A stretch of DNA of 64,000 bases from Thermodesulfobacteriota bacterium (GCA_028278625.1 JANQDY010000109.1:62001-126000), one strand, 5' to 3'; numbered from the stretch's first letter, positions 44,850-54,606 are shown. Notes: generated by a model not told the origin, from the letters alone. Made by a program: numbers and translations.

Positions 44850-45668
44850 ATGCTATCGAGAATATGGTTAATAAATACCGTTCTTGCCATTTTTGTGGTG
44901 TTTTTATGTCTTAGGGCTTACGGGGTGTGGTCCCAGGAGGAACCCGGGGGGGAATCCAACCGCAAACCGAAAAAAATGGCTGGCATTGTAGAAAAACCCG
45001 GATCTTCTGTGGATGAAAGGCTGGTGCCGGCCGAGAAAGACTACGCGGTCGTGATAGACAAAAATCTCTTCTCACCGGAGCGGAAGGAATCTCTGCCTGA
45101 GGAGAAAAAACCGACCCAGGAAGAGGATAAGCTGTTTTCCGTTGAAAAGAAAAACCTGGAAGAAATGCTGGATAAGATCGTTATTTACGGCTTGGTCATT
45201 ACAAAAGACGCCGCCAAGGCCCTGGTGACCGATGTGTCCTATGAGCCGGTTGTGCGGAGGGGCCGGAGATTAAAGCTGAAAAAACTGACAGTGGGAAAAA
45301 CCAAATGGGTTAGCGCTGGCGATCGCGTGGGCGAGTTTGAGGTGGCCGAGATAAAAAGCGACAGGATAAGCTTGCGGATAAAAGGCAACGATTATGAATT
45401 GCTCCTATATGACAAGGAAAAGTTGAAACCCCACAAGCAGGTAATCAAGAAAAGCGGCCCCACCGTCGTGGGGGTTACGGTACCAATGCCTAAGGAAGCA
45501 TCCGTTAAGGCCCAACCGACCCAGCCACAGCAGAAACGACCGGTCCTCACCAAAAACCAAGAACAAAAACCGATTGTTTCGGAAAAGAAATCTGCAACAA
45601 CCCCCACTTCCAGAACTGCCAGGAACCCATTCGACCTAAAAAAGTCAGAAAAACGAGAAAGAGAATGA
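44850..45668 (+). CDS. gspC: GspC-like type II secretion protein (homology-region domain)
   Basis: This 272-residue protein has one N-terminal span (about 8-26) and a homology-region domain seen as YAVVIDKNLFSPER and MLDKIVIYGLVITKDAAKALV. The C-terminal third is a Lys/Gln/Pro-rich linker with no PDZ domain. GspC links the inner-membrane platform to the secretin. It sits just before gspD with a 4-nt overlap, near the end of the cluster instead of at the front as in gammaproteobacteria. Confidence 0.85.
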   Translation: MLSRIWLINTVLAIFVVFLCLRAYGVWSQEEPGGESNRKPKKMAGIVEKPGSSVDERLVPAEKDYAVVIDKNLFSPERKESLPEEKKPTQEEDKLFSVEKKNLEEMLDKIVIYGLVITKDAAKALVTDVSYEPVVRRGRRLKLKKLTVGKTKWVSAGDRVGEFEVAEIKSDRISLRIKGNDYELLLYDKEKLKPHKQVIKKSGPTVVGVTVPMPKEASVKAQPTQPQQKRPVLTKNQEQKPIVSEKKSATTPTSRTARNPFDLKKSEKRERE

Positions 45669-47914
45669 TAATGCGAAAACTCTCCACGGAAGCGATTCTG
45701 TTTATGATGATTTTTTTTCTGGCGGCGTTTCTGTTTAATGGATGTGCCGCCAAGGACCGAAGATCTCCCCTCTCTCAGGAGGAAATGCCAGGGAAAACAG
45801 GCAAAACAATGCAGGAGGATCCAGGGAATATTGCGGCAGCCGATGTTCGGGATGATGGTGCCAAGATCAGTGACACAGCCCCTTCATCAGACCGAAGCGG
45901 AGCGAGAATCGTGGCAGCGGAGATTGCGGAGAAAGCCGCGGAAAAGGAAAAAAGGGCCGGTATCTACGGCAGACGTACCTACGGCGTCGGCAGCGTTGGG
46001 CGGAAAATGCGCACAATAAGGTCCCGGGAACCGTCCTCTGAAGAAGGGCAGATCATTTTCAATTTTGACGATGCGGACCTTTATGAGGTCATCAGGACCA
46101 TGGCGGAACTGCTGGAAATTAACTATATCGTGGATCCCGGAATACAAGGAAAAGTGACCATTCATACGGCCCGCAAACTTAGGAAGGAAGATCTCTTACC
46201 CGTTTTTTCGGAGATTCTCGCGGTCAATGGTCTCACCTATTTGAAACAGGGGAGCCTTTATAAGATCGTGCCCATGAAAGATGCGCCCCGAATGCCCATG
46301 GATCCCATTTACACCCTGGGTCAGAAGGGCGTTCCTCCCATGAATCGGGTGATCATTCAGGTCATCCCTCTTAGATATATTTCAACCCAGGAGATGACCA
46401 AACTGCTAACCCCTTTTCTTTCTTCAGGAGGCACCATCGTGGCCAGCGTTCCCACCAACACGCTTGTGATCGTGGATAAGGGCGCCAATATCCTGAAAAT
46501 CCTGCAACTGGTCGGGACTTTTGACGTAAATTTGCTGGACCGGGTCTACTACCGCTTTTTTCCGTTGGAGTACCTGGATGCAAAGGAAGTGGGGGACATC
46601 GTCAAGGAATTTACCGCCGTCTATTCCGGGGGGACCGGAGAAATGGTGAAATTCATCCCCTTGGAACGGCTGAATACCATATTGGCGGTCAGCACGACAC
46701 CGGATGTTTTTGATCGGATCGAAGAACTGGTGCACCAAATAGACGTTGTGGATGAAACGGTGGCTGCCCGAATCTTCATCTATTTTGTCAAAAACGGCGG
46801 CGCCGATGAACTGGCGACCTTGTTGAATAATGTATTGACCGGCAAAGAGACCAAAACACAGGAGAAGAAAAAAGCCGGCGGCGAGTCGCAAATTCCTGGA
46901 AACCCCTTTTCCCAGGCCCGGGTGGCTGAGAAAAAGGCTGAAAAAGCCGCCGAAAAAAAAGGAGAATCCACCAAAAAAACGGCTGCCGCAAAGCAAGCGC
47001 CCGGAGCCGCGGGTGAAGGTTCGGCCACCCTGATGGGTGAGGTCACCATCACGCCTGACGAGATTCGAAACGCGCTGATTATTGAGGCCACACCGTCCGA
47101 TTATAGAATCATAGAAGGGATACTCAAAAGAATCGACATTATGCCCCGGCAGGTCCTGATTCAGGCAACCATTGCCGAGGTGACCCTCGATTCCAGCACG
47201 CAGTTCGGCGTTGAATACTCTTTCGGCCAGGGTGCCGGTGCCGGCAATGCCAGCTTCATGGCCACACTCGGAAGTTCCGGGCTCAAATATTCCATCGGCG
47301 TGACCAATAAATGGTATGCGGAATTGAACGCCCTTGCCACAAAGGGAAAACTGAACGTCATCTCTTCTCCCCACGTGCTGGCATCCGATAATCAGGAAGC
47401 GAAGATTGATGTATCCAGGGAAATCCCCCTGGCCAGTGGCACAACGACTGTTGCCAGCGGCAGTACGGTCAGTGAAACCACTATCGAATACCGGGACACG
47501 GGGGTGATTCTTTCAGTGACCCCTCACATCAATGAAAGGGGGCTCGTGACAATGGATGTGAGCGAGGAAGTCAGCAATTACGAAGGTGACCAGGCGGTGG
47601 CCGGAAAAGAATATCCCACATTTTCCAAGCGGGTGGTCAAAACGACCCTAACCGTGGGGCACGGGCAAACCATTGCCATTGGCGGGTTGATCAGGGACAG
47701 GGAGAATGAAGAAACCCGGGGGCTGCCCTGTCTGGTGGACGTACCGGTGGTGAAGTACCTGACCGGCAGTTGGGAAAAGGAGACGGAGAAGATCGAGCTG
47801 ATTGTTCTGATAACGCCCAGCGTCGTTGCTGACATGGACGATGTGGAGGCGGTGACCAACGAGTTCAAACAAAAGGTCCAGAGTGTTATGAAGCAGTTCT
47901 ATCCGCAGCAGTAG
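45665..47914 (+). CDS. gspD: Type II secretion secretin GspD
   Basis: This 749-residue outer-membrane channel has an N-terminal lipoprotein signal with a lipobox ending in Cys27 (FLFNGC), so it may be self-piloting to the outer membrane. The N0 domain follows (IIFNFDDADLYEVIRTMAEL), then N1-N3 and the secretin barrel domain (VLIQATIAEVTLDSS through GGLIRDRENEETRGLPCL). An Ala/Lys-rich insert (about 400-450) lies between N-domains. It should be assembled with help from the gspAB products. Confidence 0.96.
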   Translation: MIMRKLSTEAILFMMIFFLAAFLFNGCAAKDRRSPLSQEEMPGKTGKTMQEDPGNIAAADVRDDGAKISDTAPSSDRSGARIVAAEIAEKAAEKEKRAGIYGRRTYGVGSVGRKMRTIRSREPSSEEGQIIFNFDDADLYEVIRTMAELLEINYIVDPGIQGKVTIHTARKLRKEDLLPVFSEILAVNGLTYLKQGSLYKIVPMKDAPRMPMDPIYTLGQKGVPPMNRVIIQVIPLRYISTQEMTKLLTPFLSSGGTIVASVPTNTLVIVDKGANILKILQLVGTFDVNLLDRVYYRFFPLEYLDAKEVGDIVKEFTAVYSGGTGEMVKFIPLERLNTILAVSTTPDVFDRIEELVHQIDVVDETVAARIFIYFVKNGGADELATLLNNVLTGKETKTQEKKKAGGESQIPGNPFSQARVAEKKAEKAAEKKGESTKKTAAAKQAPGAAGEGSATLMGEVTITPDEIRNALIIEATPSDYRIIEGILKRIDIMPRQVLIQATIAEVTLDSSTQFGVEYSFGQGAGAGNASFMATLGSSGLKYSIGVTNKWYAELNALATKGKLNVISSPHVLASDNQEAKIDVSREIPLASGTTTVASGSTVSETTIEYRDTGVILSVTPHINERGLVTMDVSEEVSNYEGDQAVAGKEYPTFSKRVVKTTLTVGHGQTIAIGGLIRDRENEETRGLPCLVDVPVVKYLTGSWEKETEKIELIVLITPSVVADMDDVEAVTNEFKQKVQSVMKQFYPQQ

Positions 47915-47957
47915 TCTTTATGGTATTTCCCGGAACACCACAAAATTTTCTTTTTTC

Positions 47958-48767
47958 ATGAATATTCTTTCGATCTTTAAGCGCTGGCTGGTCATTCCCG
48001 TTGATCATCGAACACTGTTCTGGGGATTTGTGCGAAACGAAATAAAGGGGCGTTTTGCCGGCTCCATCGGCGGATTCGTGTGGAGCCTCCTGACGCCCCT
48101 GGCCAATCTGCTCATCTATATTTTTGTATTCTCCCTGGTGTTGAAAATCCGTTTGCAGCCCACGGAAACGGGCACCGACAGTTTTGCCGTATATTTTCTG
48201 ACGGGTCTCCTTCCCTGGACCGCTTTTGCGGACGCCTTGAACAACGCCACCGACGCGCTGTTAAGCCGGGCCAATCTCATTACAAAAGTGGCGTTCCCTT
48301 TGGAAATTCTGCCGCTTTCCGGTGTTATCGTCCCGTTTTGCCTGAACGGCCTCGGATTTGGCATGTTTTTGGGTTATTTGGTTTTCAAAGGTTATTGCCA
48401 CCTGGCATGGGCGTGGCTCCCCTTGGTGGTCCTGATCCATATGGTGTTCACATTGGGAATGGTTTCCCTCATCGCCAGTTTGTCGGTATTCATCAGGGAC
48501 ATTAAGCACTTTATCGGGACGGCCCTTTCTCTGTGGTTTTTCTTGACGCCCATTATCTATCCCTTGTCCATGGTGCCCGAACCGCTGAGATGGGTCATAA
48601 AGCTCAATCCCATGTTTCCCTTTATTGAGTTGTATCACCAAAGCTTGTTACACCATGCGATTTCCTTTCACATGCTCGCATATGCCGTGGCCATGGCCTT
48701 GTTGTGTATTGTTTTTAGCCTGTTGTTTTTCGAGCGCTCAAAGCACGCGTTCGCCGATGTTTTGTGA
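47958..48767 (+). CDS. wzm: ABC-2 polysaccharide export permease (Wzm)
   Basis: This 269-residue protein has six predicted membrane spans with short loops and matches the O-antigen/teichoic-acid ABC-2 permease family (WGFVRNEIKGRFAGSIGGFVW, FFLTPIIYPLSMVP, NPMFPFIELY). It forms the inner-membrane channel that flips lipid-linked polysaccharide. It starts 44 nt after gspD and overlaps the start of the ATPase gene by 4 nt. Confidence 0.93.
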   Translation: MNILSIFKRWLVIPVDHRTLFWGFVRNEIKGRFAGSIGGFVWSLLTPLANLLIYIFVFSLVLKIRLQPTETGTDSFAVYFLTGLLPWTAFADALNNATDALLSRANLITKVAFPLEILPLSGVIVPFCLNGLGFGMFLGYLVFKGYCHLAWAWLPLVVLIHMVFTLGMVSLIASLSVFIRDIKHFIGTALSLWFFLTPIIYPLSMVPEPLRWVIKLNPMFPFIELYHQSLLHHAISFHMLAYAVAMALLCIVFSLLFFERSKHAFADVL

Positions 48768-49972
48768 GCGCCGGTAGGAATTCCCTATTGAACGCCATTG
48801 AAGCCATTAACCTATCCAAGCACTATCATGTTTATCTGAAGCCGTTTGATCGTTTGAAAGAAGCGGTTCTTCGCAAGCCTTGTCATGATCTGGTGGAAGC
48901 ATTGACGGATGTCTCCTTTGAGATTCCCGATGGCGGCACCCTGGGGATCATCGGCGAAAACGGGGCCGGAAAATCGACCTTGTTGAAGATACTGGCCGGA
49001 ACCGTCCGACCCACTTCCGGGCGAATGGTCAAAAAAGGCCGGATGGCCGCCCTTCTTGAGCTGGGTTCAGGATTTCATCCCGAGTTCAGCGGTCGGCAGA
49101 ACATCTATCTAAATGCAGCGCTTTTGGGATTGAAGGAAAACGAAATTCGTGATCGAGAACAGGCAATTGTTGAGTTTTCGGAGCTCAAGAATGCCATTGA
49201 CCGTCCGGTCAAGACCTATTCGTCAGGCATGTACGTGCGACTGGCCTTTTCCATTGCAACCAGTGTTGATCCTCAGATTCTGATCATCGATGAAGCCTTA
49301 AGCGTGGGGGATCAGCGCTTTCAACAAAAATGCGTGGACCGAATGATGGGCTTTCGGGATGAGAAAAAAACCATCATCATCTGCACCCACAGCATGTACA
49401 TGATCAACGAATTATGCTCACGAGCCCTCTGGCTGAAAGACGGATGTCTTAAGAGGATCGGAAAGGCGCCGTCCGTGGTATCGTCATATCTTGCCTACCT
49501 TGAACGGGAGACGAATGAACCCGGGCAGGATGCAAAAGCGTCGACACCCGGAACGGAGCAGTTGCCCGATATCATGATTGAATCCGTCTCTCTTCTCAAC
49601 AAAGACCGAAATCAGGTGACGCGGATTCAGCAGTTTGAGTCTATTATTGTGCAGGTGAAAACCAGAAGGTTTGGACCGGCCATAAAAGGCCATTTGGCCA
49701 TTGGTTTCGGGTTCTCCGATGACACGCAACTATTTGAAACAACAACGAAGATGTCGGGTTTGGATCCCATCCTTTTTTCCGGAGAACAACTCATTGAAAT
49801 GACGATTCCATCGATTCCGATTCTCGGAAGGAACTTCACAGTCAGAGCAAGGGTTGGTGATGAGCATGCGCTAAGGACCGTTCATCAGGCGACCAGGGGG
49901 CCATTGGATATTGAAAGTGAGCATCCTGAAATCGGAATGACGTGGTTCCCCCATTCCTGGAACATCCCATAA
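48764..49972 (+). CDS. wzt: ABC polysaccharide export ATPase with C-terminal carbohydrate-binding domain (Wzt)
   Basis: This 402-residue protein starts with GTG overlapping the permease stop. The nucleotide-binding domain has Walker A GENGAGKS (64-71), signature YSSGMYVRL and Walker B ILIIDEAL. Residues about 265-400 are a Wzt-C-type beta-sandwich (VSLLNKDRNQVTRIQQFESI). In E. coli O8/O9a the Wzt C-domain recognises the capped end of the O-antigen, so export here is likely linked to a specific non-reducing-end modification. Confidence 0.92.
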   Translation: MSAGRNSLLNAIEAINLSKHYHVYLKPFDRLKEAVLRKPCHDLVEALTDVSFEIPDGGTLGIIGENGAGKSTLLKILAGTVRPTSGRMVKKGRMAALLELGSGFHPEFSGRQNIYLNAALLGLKENEIRDREQAIVEFSELKNAIDRPVKTYSSGMYVRLAFSIATSVDPQILIIDEALSVGDQRFQQKCVDRMMGFRDEKKTIIICTHSMYMINELCSRALWLKDGCLKRIGKAPSVVSSYLAYLERETNEPGQDAKASTPGTEQLPDIMIESVSLLNKDRNQVTRIQQFESIIVQVKTRRFGPAIKGHLAIGFGFSDDTQLFETTTKMSGLDPILFSGEQLIEMTIPSIPILGRNFTVRARVGDEHALRTVHQATRGPLDIESEHPEIGMTWFPHSWNIP

Positions 49973-49985
49973 TTGCGGTCATGAT

Positions 49986-51107
49986 TTGAAAACCCTCGTC
50001 ATTATTGTCAATTATAAAAGTGCCGGGCTGACCGGTAAAGCAGTGGAAACGGTCCTGTCATCCGAATCCGCGGGCCCGGTGGAGGTGGTGGTTGTGGACA
50101 ACAGCGCCTCCCCTCAAGAAGCCCATATGCTGAAGAGGGAACTTTCGTCCTCGGTAATTCTGCGAGCAAATCCTGAGAATATGGGATTTGGATATGCATG
50201 CAATCAAGCCTTTGGGGAATTTGAAAGTGATTGGATACTTTTGATGAACCCTGATGCCAGATTGCTCCCTGGCGCTCTTTGGCAAATGCAGAAAACCCTT
50301 TTATCCAACAGGAACGTTGCGGCGGTGTCTCCTCAGCTTTTTTGGGATGAGGATTTGACCTTCTACCTGCCGCCACCCTATCCGACCGCGCTTTTCGAGT
50401 TCAGGGATTTCCTGGTATCGCGTGGTTCCAAGGCACTTGTAAACCGCATTATCAGTTTCTTTTGGAGAAGACATTCCATCGCGGTTTGGCGGGCCAACAA
50501 GCCGGTGCCGGTGGGAAACCTCTCGGGAGGCCTGGTATTGCTCGATCGGGAGGCCATCAACAGAGCGGGGGGACTTTTTGACCCCCGTTTTTTTCTCTAT
50601 TTTGAAGATACGGATCTTTTTTTGCGGCTCAGGAAAGGAGGATACAAGATACTGATCGATCCGAAAGCGAGAGCGATTCATTATTATGACCAGTGCGGTC
50701 ATGAGGAATGGCATCTGAAAAGAAGGTTGATGGCGGAATCTTATAAAACCTTTGTCAAAAAACACAGGAGCAGTTGGAAGTCGTGCCTAAAGAGAATGAT
50801 TGAACGTCTTTCCGGTACGGGCATTCATGAAAACGGTTTAAACCTGCCGGTTTTTTACGCCCCTTTTTCCCTGGATGTCTTGCCGCGTTATCAGAGAGAG
50901 TGGCTTTTCGAATGGAGCCCCAACCCGGACCTTGTTCCATCCGCTGCCCGGTTCGGCTGTGGACCCAAAATGCGTTTTCCCGAGGGCTGCTGGGATCTTC
51001 TGGCTCCCGGAAGATACTTCGGTCGTCTGGGCGGCATTGGGGGCGGTCTCGGAAGATGGACCAAACCTTTTCAACTGGTATCCTGGGTGATCCATGAAAA
51101 CAGCTGA
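49986..51107 (+). CDS. Family 2 glycosyltransferase, rhamnosyltransferase-like
   Basis: This 373-residue GT-A enzyme has VIIVNYKSAGLTGKAVETVL, VVVDNSA, LLMNPDARLLPGAL and the acceptor-loop GGLFDPRFFLYFEDTDLFLR typical of WbbL-like rhamnosyltransferases. It starts with TTG at 49986, 13 nt after wzt, and overlaps the next gene by 14 nt. The C-terminal 100 residues have no clear family match. The sugar cannot be told from sequence alone. Confidence 0.87.
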   Translation: MKTLVIIVNYKSAGLTGKAVETVLSSESAGPVEVVVVDNSASPQEAHMLKRELSSSVILRANPENMGFGYACNQAFGEFESDWILLMNPDARLLPGALWQMQKTLLSNRNVAAVSPQLFWDEDLTFYLPPPYPTALFEFRDFLVSRGSKALVNRIISFFWRRHSIAVWRANKPVPVGNLSGGLVLLDREAINRAGGLFDPRFFLYFEDTDLFLRLRKGGYKILIDPKARAIHYYDQCGHEEWHLKRRLMAESYKTFVKKHRSSWKSCLKRMIERLSGTGIHENGLNLPVFYAPFSLDVLPRYQREWLFEWSPNPDLVPSAARFGCGPKMRFPEGCWDLLAPGRYFGRLGGIGGGLGRWTKPFQLVSWVIHENS

Positions 51108-52536
51108 AATGTGCTTTTCCGAAAATCTCCCTCCCCCGCCGGCAACCATCCTGGCCGCCGGCAGCTTCCGGGACTTTGAGACGGAAAATTTGAAAGCCCT
51201 GGGATATGATGTTACAGCCGATAACATCCGTGAATTCCCTAAGGCAAGGACCGATGCTCATGAGTATGATGTAGCGGTGTTAAAAACCCCATCCAAATCC
51301 CAACCCCTTTTGAAACGCTCCTATTCCGCAGTTAGACCGCTTCTAAAACCAACCGGTACCCTCATCCTTTTGGCTTCCATAACTGATGGGCCCCTTTATG
51401 AGAGAGAAAGCGGCATTTCAAAAGAGATGATAACCGCTCTTTATGAAAGCGGATTTCGTCTAAAATCCGTTAAAAGGATTGAAACGGGAGAAGAAAACCT
51501 CGGTTCCTCTATGGTCATTGCCAGAAAAGACAAGGTTTTCCTCCGCCCCTACCGTTCCGGGGATGAAGACCATATCCTGCCCATGTTTCAGGAGGTCTTT
51601 GGAACCGACCGAACCATGGCCCATTGGAAGTGGAAGTATTCCCGCAACCCTTTCGGGAACCACAGAATTGCGCTTGCTGTCACGGAAGATGGAGACATTG
51701 CGGCTCATTTCTGTGGATACGGGGTCCCTTTTTACTCATCCCTTGAAAAAAAGAAGGAGATAATATCTTTACAGGGTGCGGACACCATGACCCATCCCAG
51801 ATTCAGGCAGATGGGCCTGGGCACGACCGCTGTTCTCACCCGTGTGGCGACCTACTTTTTCAACAAATTCTGCGTCGACCGGATGCCTTTCATGTATGGG
51901 TACAATACGGGACATATCAAGAAATTCGGGGAGCGCTTTCTGGGATACCGCTACCTGTCACCCATTCCCTATCATGTACTTGACGTTGAAGCTGCAAGGC
52001 CGGGGCGGGTCCTCCTTGGAAGATTTTCAAGACGCCTTCCAGGCATCACCGTCCGACGGGTGCGGCAAATGGAACCCGGTTTCAACAGGCTGTTTTTGAG
52101 GGCATGCGGGGATTACGGTTTTCTGGTGAAAAAGGATGCGGATTATTTGAAGTGGCGATATCTCGATTGTCCTGACGGCGCCCATCAGTTTTTTGCCGTG
52201 AGATGTTTTGGCAGGCTGGTGGGATGGAGTGTCTTTAAAACGCGGGAAGACGTTCTCATCTGGGGGGATGCGCTCTTTGAAAAAAAATTCGCCTGGACCG
52301 TTGGCGCCATGATCCAACGGTTAATCCACAGGCATTTCCCACATATCACACGTATTGAAGGGTGGTTTTCAAAAACACCCGGATGGTGGAGAGAGACCCT
52401 GACCAAACAGGGATTTCGGATAACGGGTGATCCCCATGACCTGGCCGCCGGCATCATTTTTTTTGACGAGACCCATACACGCGCATGTGTCGACAAAACC
52501 CTTTATTACACCATGGGTGACAGCGATCTTTTCTGA
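51094..52536 (+). CDS. GNAT-type acetyltransferase fused to a SAM-methyltransferase-like domain
   Basis: This 480-residue protein has two parts. Residues about 15-150 look like a class-I methyltransferase or Rossmann domain (YDVAVLKTPSK, KPTGTLILLAS, SGFRLKSVKRIE) but without a clear glycine-rich SAM motif. Residues about 150-480 form a GNAT-like acyltransferase with the CoA-binding RFRQMGLGTTAVL. It probably acylates a sugar of the surface glycan. Its location in the polysaccharide operon fits, and it overlaps the preceding glycosyltransferase by 14 nt. Confidence 0.75.
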   Translation: MKTAEMCFSENLPPPPATILAAGSFRDFETENLKALGYDVTADNIREFPKARTDAHEYDVAVLKTPSKSQPLLKRSYSAVRPLLKPTGTLILLASITDGPLYERESGISKEMITALYESGFRLKSVKRIETGEENLGSSMVIARKDKVFLRPYRSGDEDHILPMFQEVFGTDRTMAHWKWKYSRNPFGNHRIALAVTEDGDIAAHFCGYGVPFYSSLEKKKEIISLQGADTMTHPRFRQMGLGTTAVLTRVATYFFNKFCVDRMPFMYGYNTGHIKKFGERFLGYRYLSPIPYHVLDVEAARPGRVLLGRFSRRLPGITVRRVRQMEPGFNRLFLRACGDYGFLVKKDADYLKWRYLDCPDGAHQFFAVRCFGRLVGWSVFKTREDVLIWGDALFEKKFAWTVGAMIQRLIHRHFPHITRIEGWFSKTPGWWRETLTKQGFRITGDPHDLAAGIIFFDETHTRACVDKTLYYTMGDSDLF

Positions 52537-52547
52537 AACGAATTCCC

Positions 52548-54362
52548 ATGCGGACCGAAGAACACCTAATCCCTTTTGAAAACACTGACCTGACCGGGCG
52601 AAGGGTGCTTGTGCTCGCCCCCCATCCGGACGATGAGACACTCGGTTGCGGGGGAAGCCTGAGGCTTCACGCAGATGCGGGGGATTCGGTAAAAATCGTC
52701 TTCTTGACGGACGGTGCAAAGGGTGACGCCACGGGCCAGGCCGAGAAGAGCGGGTATGTTGCCGCAAGACGGAAGGAAGCCGAAAGGGCCTGCGAAATCC
52801 TGGGCATTGCCGATCTGGAATTCTGGCTGTATGAGGATCGTGCCCTATCCGGTGCAAGGGGTGCTGTCCCGCGCATGATAGATCTCTTGAATGAATATGG
52901 TCCCGAACTGGTTTATGTTCCCTCTCCCATGGAATTTCATCCGGATCACCGAGCCGCCTGTTTTTTGTTAAGTGACGCCATTTCCGGTGTAAATCACCAT
53001 TTCCAGGTGGCGTTTTATGAATTGGGGCAGCCGGTCCGTGTGAACACTCTGGTGGACATCACATCGGTTTTGGCGGAGAAAAACAGGGCCATTTCGTGTT
53101 ATGAAAGCCAGCTCCGTGAACGGCCCTATGGGGATATTATTGAAGGCCTCAATCGATATCGAAGCATGACCCTTCCCGAAGGCGCAACCCACGCGGAAGG
53201 TTTTCTGAAGCAGTCTTCCCATTTGATTGGAAAATCGGGGCCCTTATCCATTCCCTTTTTTCAACTTGAGCGATTGGCACCCGATCCGGGAAATTCGGGC
53301 CCTTTGGTCTCCGTCATCATTCGTACCAAGAACCGCCCCAATCTGCTCGCCAACGCCATCAGATCCGTTGTTCAGCAAACCTACGCCAACCTTGAGGTGG
53401 TGGTGGTCAACGATGGCGGAGAGGATGTTGAGGATGTTGTCAGATCCCTTTCCGGCAATACACCTTTTAAATGTGTGACCCACTCAAAATGCATGGGTAG
53501 GGCCGCGGCGGCCAACAGCGGGCTGAAGGCCGCGAAAGGGAAATACCTTAATTTCCTGGATGACGACGATGTCCTTTATCCTGACCATTTGCGTCTGTTG
53601 GCGGGTCATCTTGAAACGACACGAGGAATGGCGGCTTTTGGCAATGTGCTGAATGTGTTTTATGGCGGTCCCCCTGATAATCCCGGAAACCGTCAAAGGG
53701 AGGAACTGGTCTTCAACTTTGACTATGATCCGGACAGGCTTTTATTTGAAAACTACATCCCGATGATGAGCGTCCTTTTTTCAAGGGAAATCCTTAAAAA
53801 GATAAGCGGCTTTTCAGAGGATTTGACCCTTTTTGAGGATTGGGACTTCTGGGTACGGGTTTCAAGGCACTTCTCGTTTGAGCACGTGGATCGAACAACC
53901 GCCGAATATCGATTCTACGGAAAGGAGGACATGGCATCCTCCCATCGAATGAAATATGAATACGATCAGGCAAGAGCCGTGATGTTTGATCGGAATCTTT
54001 CCTACATGGATGGACAGGCATGGGCCGCTTTTCAAAGTGAAAAGGAACGCCTGAGCAATCTGGCCGAAGAGAAACAACCGGAAAACCGGGCCACGAAAAC
54101 GATTCCGTGCCAAGAGAATCCGGACACGTCTGTTTTGACGGATATTCACGAACAACTGAAGCGGATAAGAAGTGACCTTCAAAGGCTGCGCGAGATTCCA
54201 CTTCACCACCACTCTGAGAATGGGGCCTCGGCGCATCAGACCCGTTGCGATTCCATGAGTCCGGGAGTCAAAGGACGCGTTGGAATTGGTCGGGAAAAGA
54301 TCAAAGAAATTTTAGAGAAAATCGCCTCTTTTTTGATATCGAGGATGCGAAAAAGGGGTTGA
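52548..54362 (+). CDS. PIG-L deacetylase fused to family 2 glycosyltransferase
   Basis: Two enzymes are joined in 604 residues. Residues 17-235 are a PIG-L/LmbE metal-dependent N-deacetylase with APHPDDETLGCGG (His26-Asp28-Asp29) and the later PMEFHPDHR. Residues about 255-470 are a GT-A glycosyltransferase with VSVIIRTKNRPNLLANAI, VVVNDGG and NFLDDDDVLYPDHL. The C-terminal 100 residues form a charged, coiled-coil-like tail with no match. It could deacetylate an N-acetyl sugar and extend the same chain. Confidence 0.87.
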   Translation: MRTEEHLIPFENTDLTGRRVLVLAPHPDDETLGCGGSLRLHADAGDSVKIVFLTDGAKGDATGQAEKSGYVAARRKEAERACEILGIADLEFWLYEDRALSGARGAVPRMIDLLNEYGPELVYVPSPMEFHPDHRAACFLLSDAISGVNHHFQVAFYELGQPVRVNTLVDITSVLAEKNRAISCYESQLRERPYGDIIEGLNRYRSMTLPEGATHAEGFLKQSSHLIGKSGPLSIPFFQLERLAPDPGNSGPLVSVIIRTKNRPNLLANAIRSVVQQTYANLEVVVVNDGGEDVEDVVRSLSGNTPFKCVTHSKCMGRAAAANSGLKAAKGKYLNFLDDDDVLYPDHLRLLAGHLETTRGMAAFGNVLNVFYGGPPDNPGNRQREELVFNFDYDPDRLLFENYIPMMSVLFSREILKKISGFSEDLTLFEDWDFWVRVSRHFSFEHVDRTTAEYRFYGKEDMASSHRMKYEYDQARAVMFDRNLSYMDGQAWAAFQSEKERLSNLAEEKQPENRATKTIPCQENPDTSVLTDIHEQLKRIRSDLQRLREIPLHHHSENGASAHQTRCDSMSPGVKGRVGIGREKIKEILEKIASFLISRMRKRG

Positions 54363-54389
54363 CAGCTGTTGGCCCACATGCTAGAGATG

Positions 54390-54409
54390 CCAGGAAAATG
54401 CCTGGTTTT
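54390..54409 (+). terminator. Weak hairpin terminator after the PIG-L fusion gene
   Basis: CCAGG (54390-54394) pairs with CCTGG (54401-54405) across a six-base loop and is followed by four T. The stem is only 5 bp, so this is tentative. Confidence 0.3.
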
Positions 54410-54606
54410 GGGGTGAATTTTGGGTCAAAGGTCCCGGATTTTCTTCCCAATGCGAGAAAAAACCAGGGCCATTATCGTGAGATGTGGTCAAGCCCCTGGC
54501 GTTTTCGAAAGCGTTTTCCGAAAGGGATCTTCAAGTTTTGATTTAAGGGTGGGCGTTAACAATTCGATTACCCTTATTAACCGGAAGAAAAAAAGATGGG
54601 CACCAA

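Noticed and set aside
46424..47374. Long minus-strand open frame (316 codons) within gspD
   Set aside because: It is antisense to conserved secretin coding sequence and its translation, rich in Gly/Phe, has no family features.
54245..54541. 98-codon plus-strand frame at the end of the PIG-L fusion
   Set aside because: It is mostly inside that gene in another frame and has no domain or start signal.
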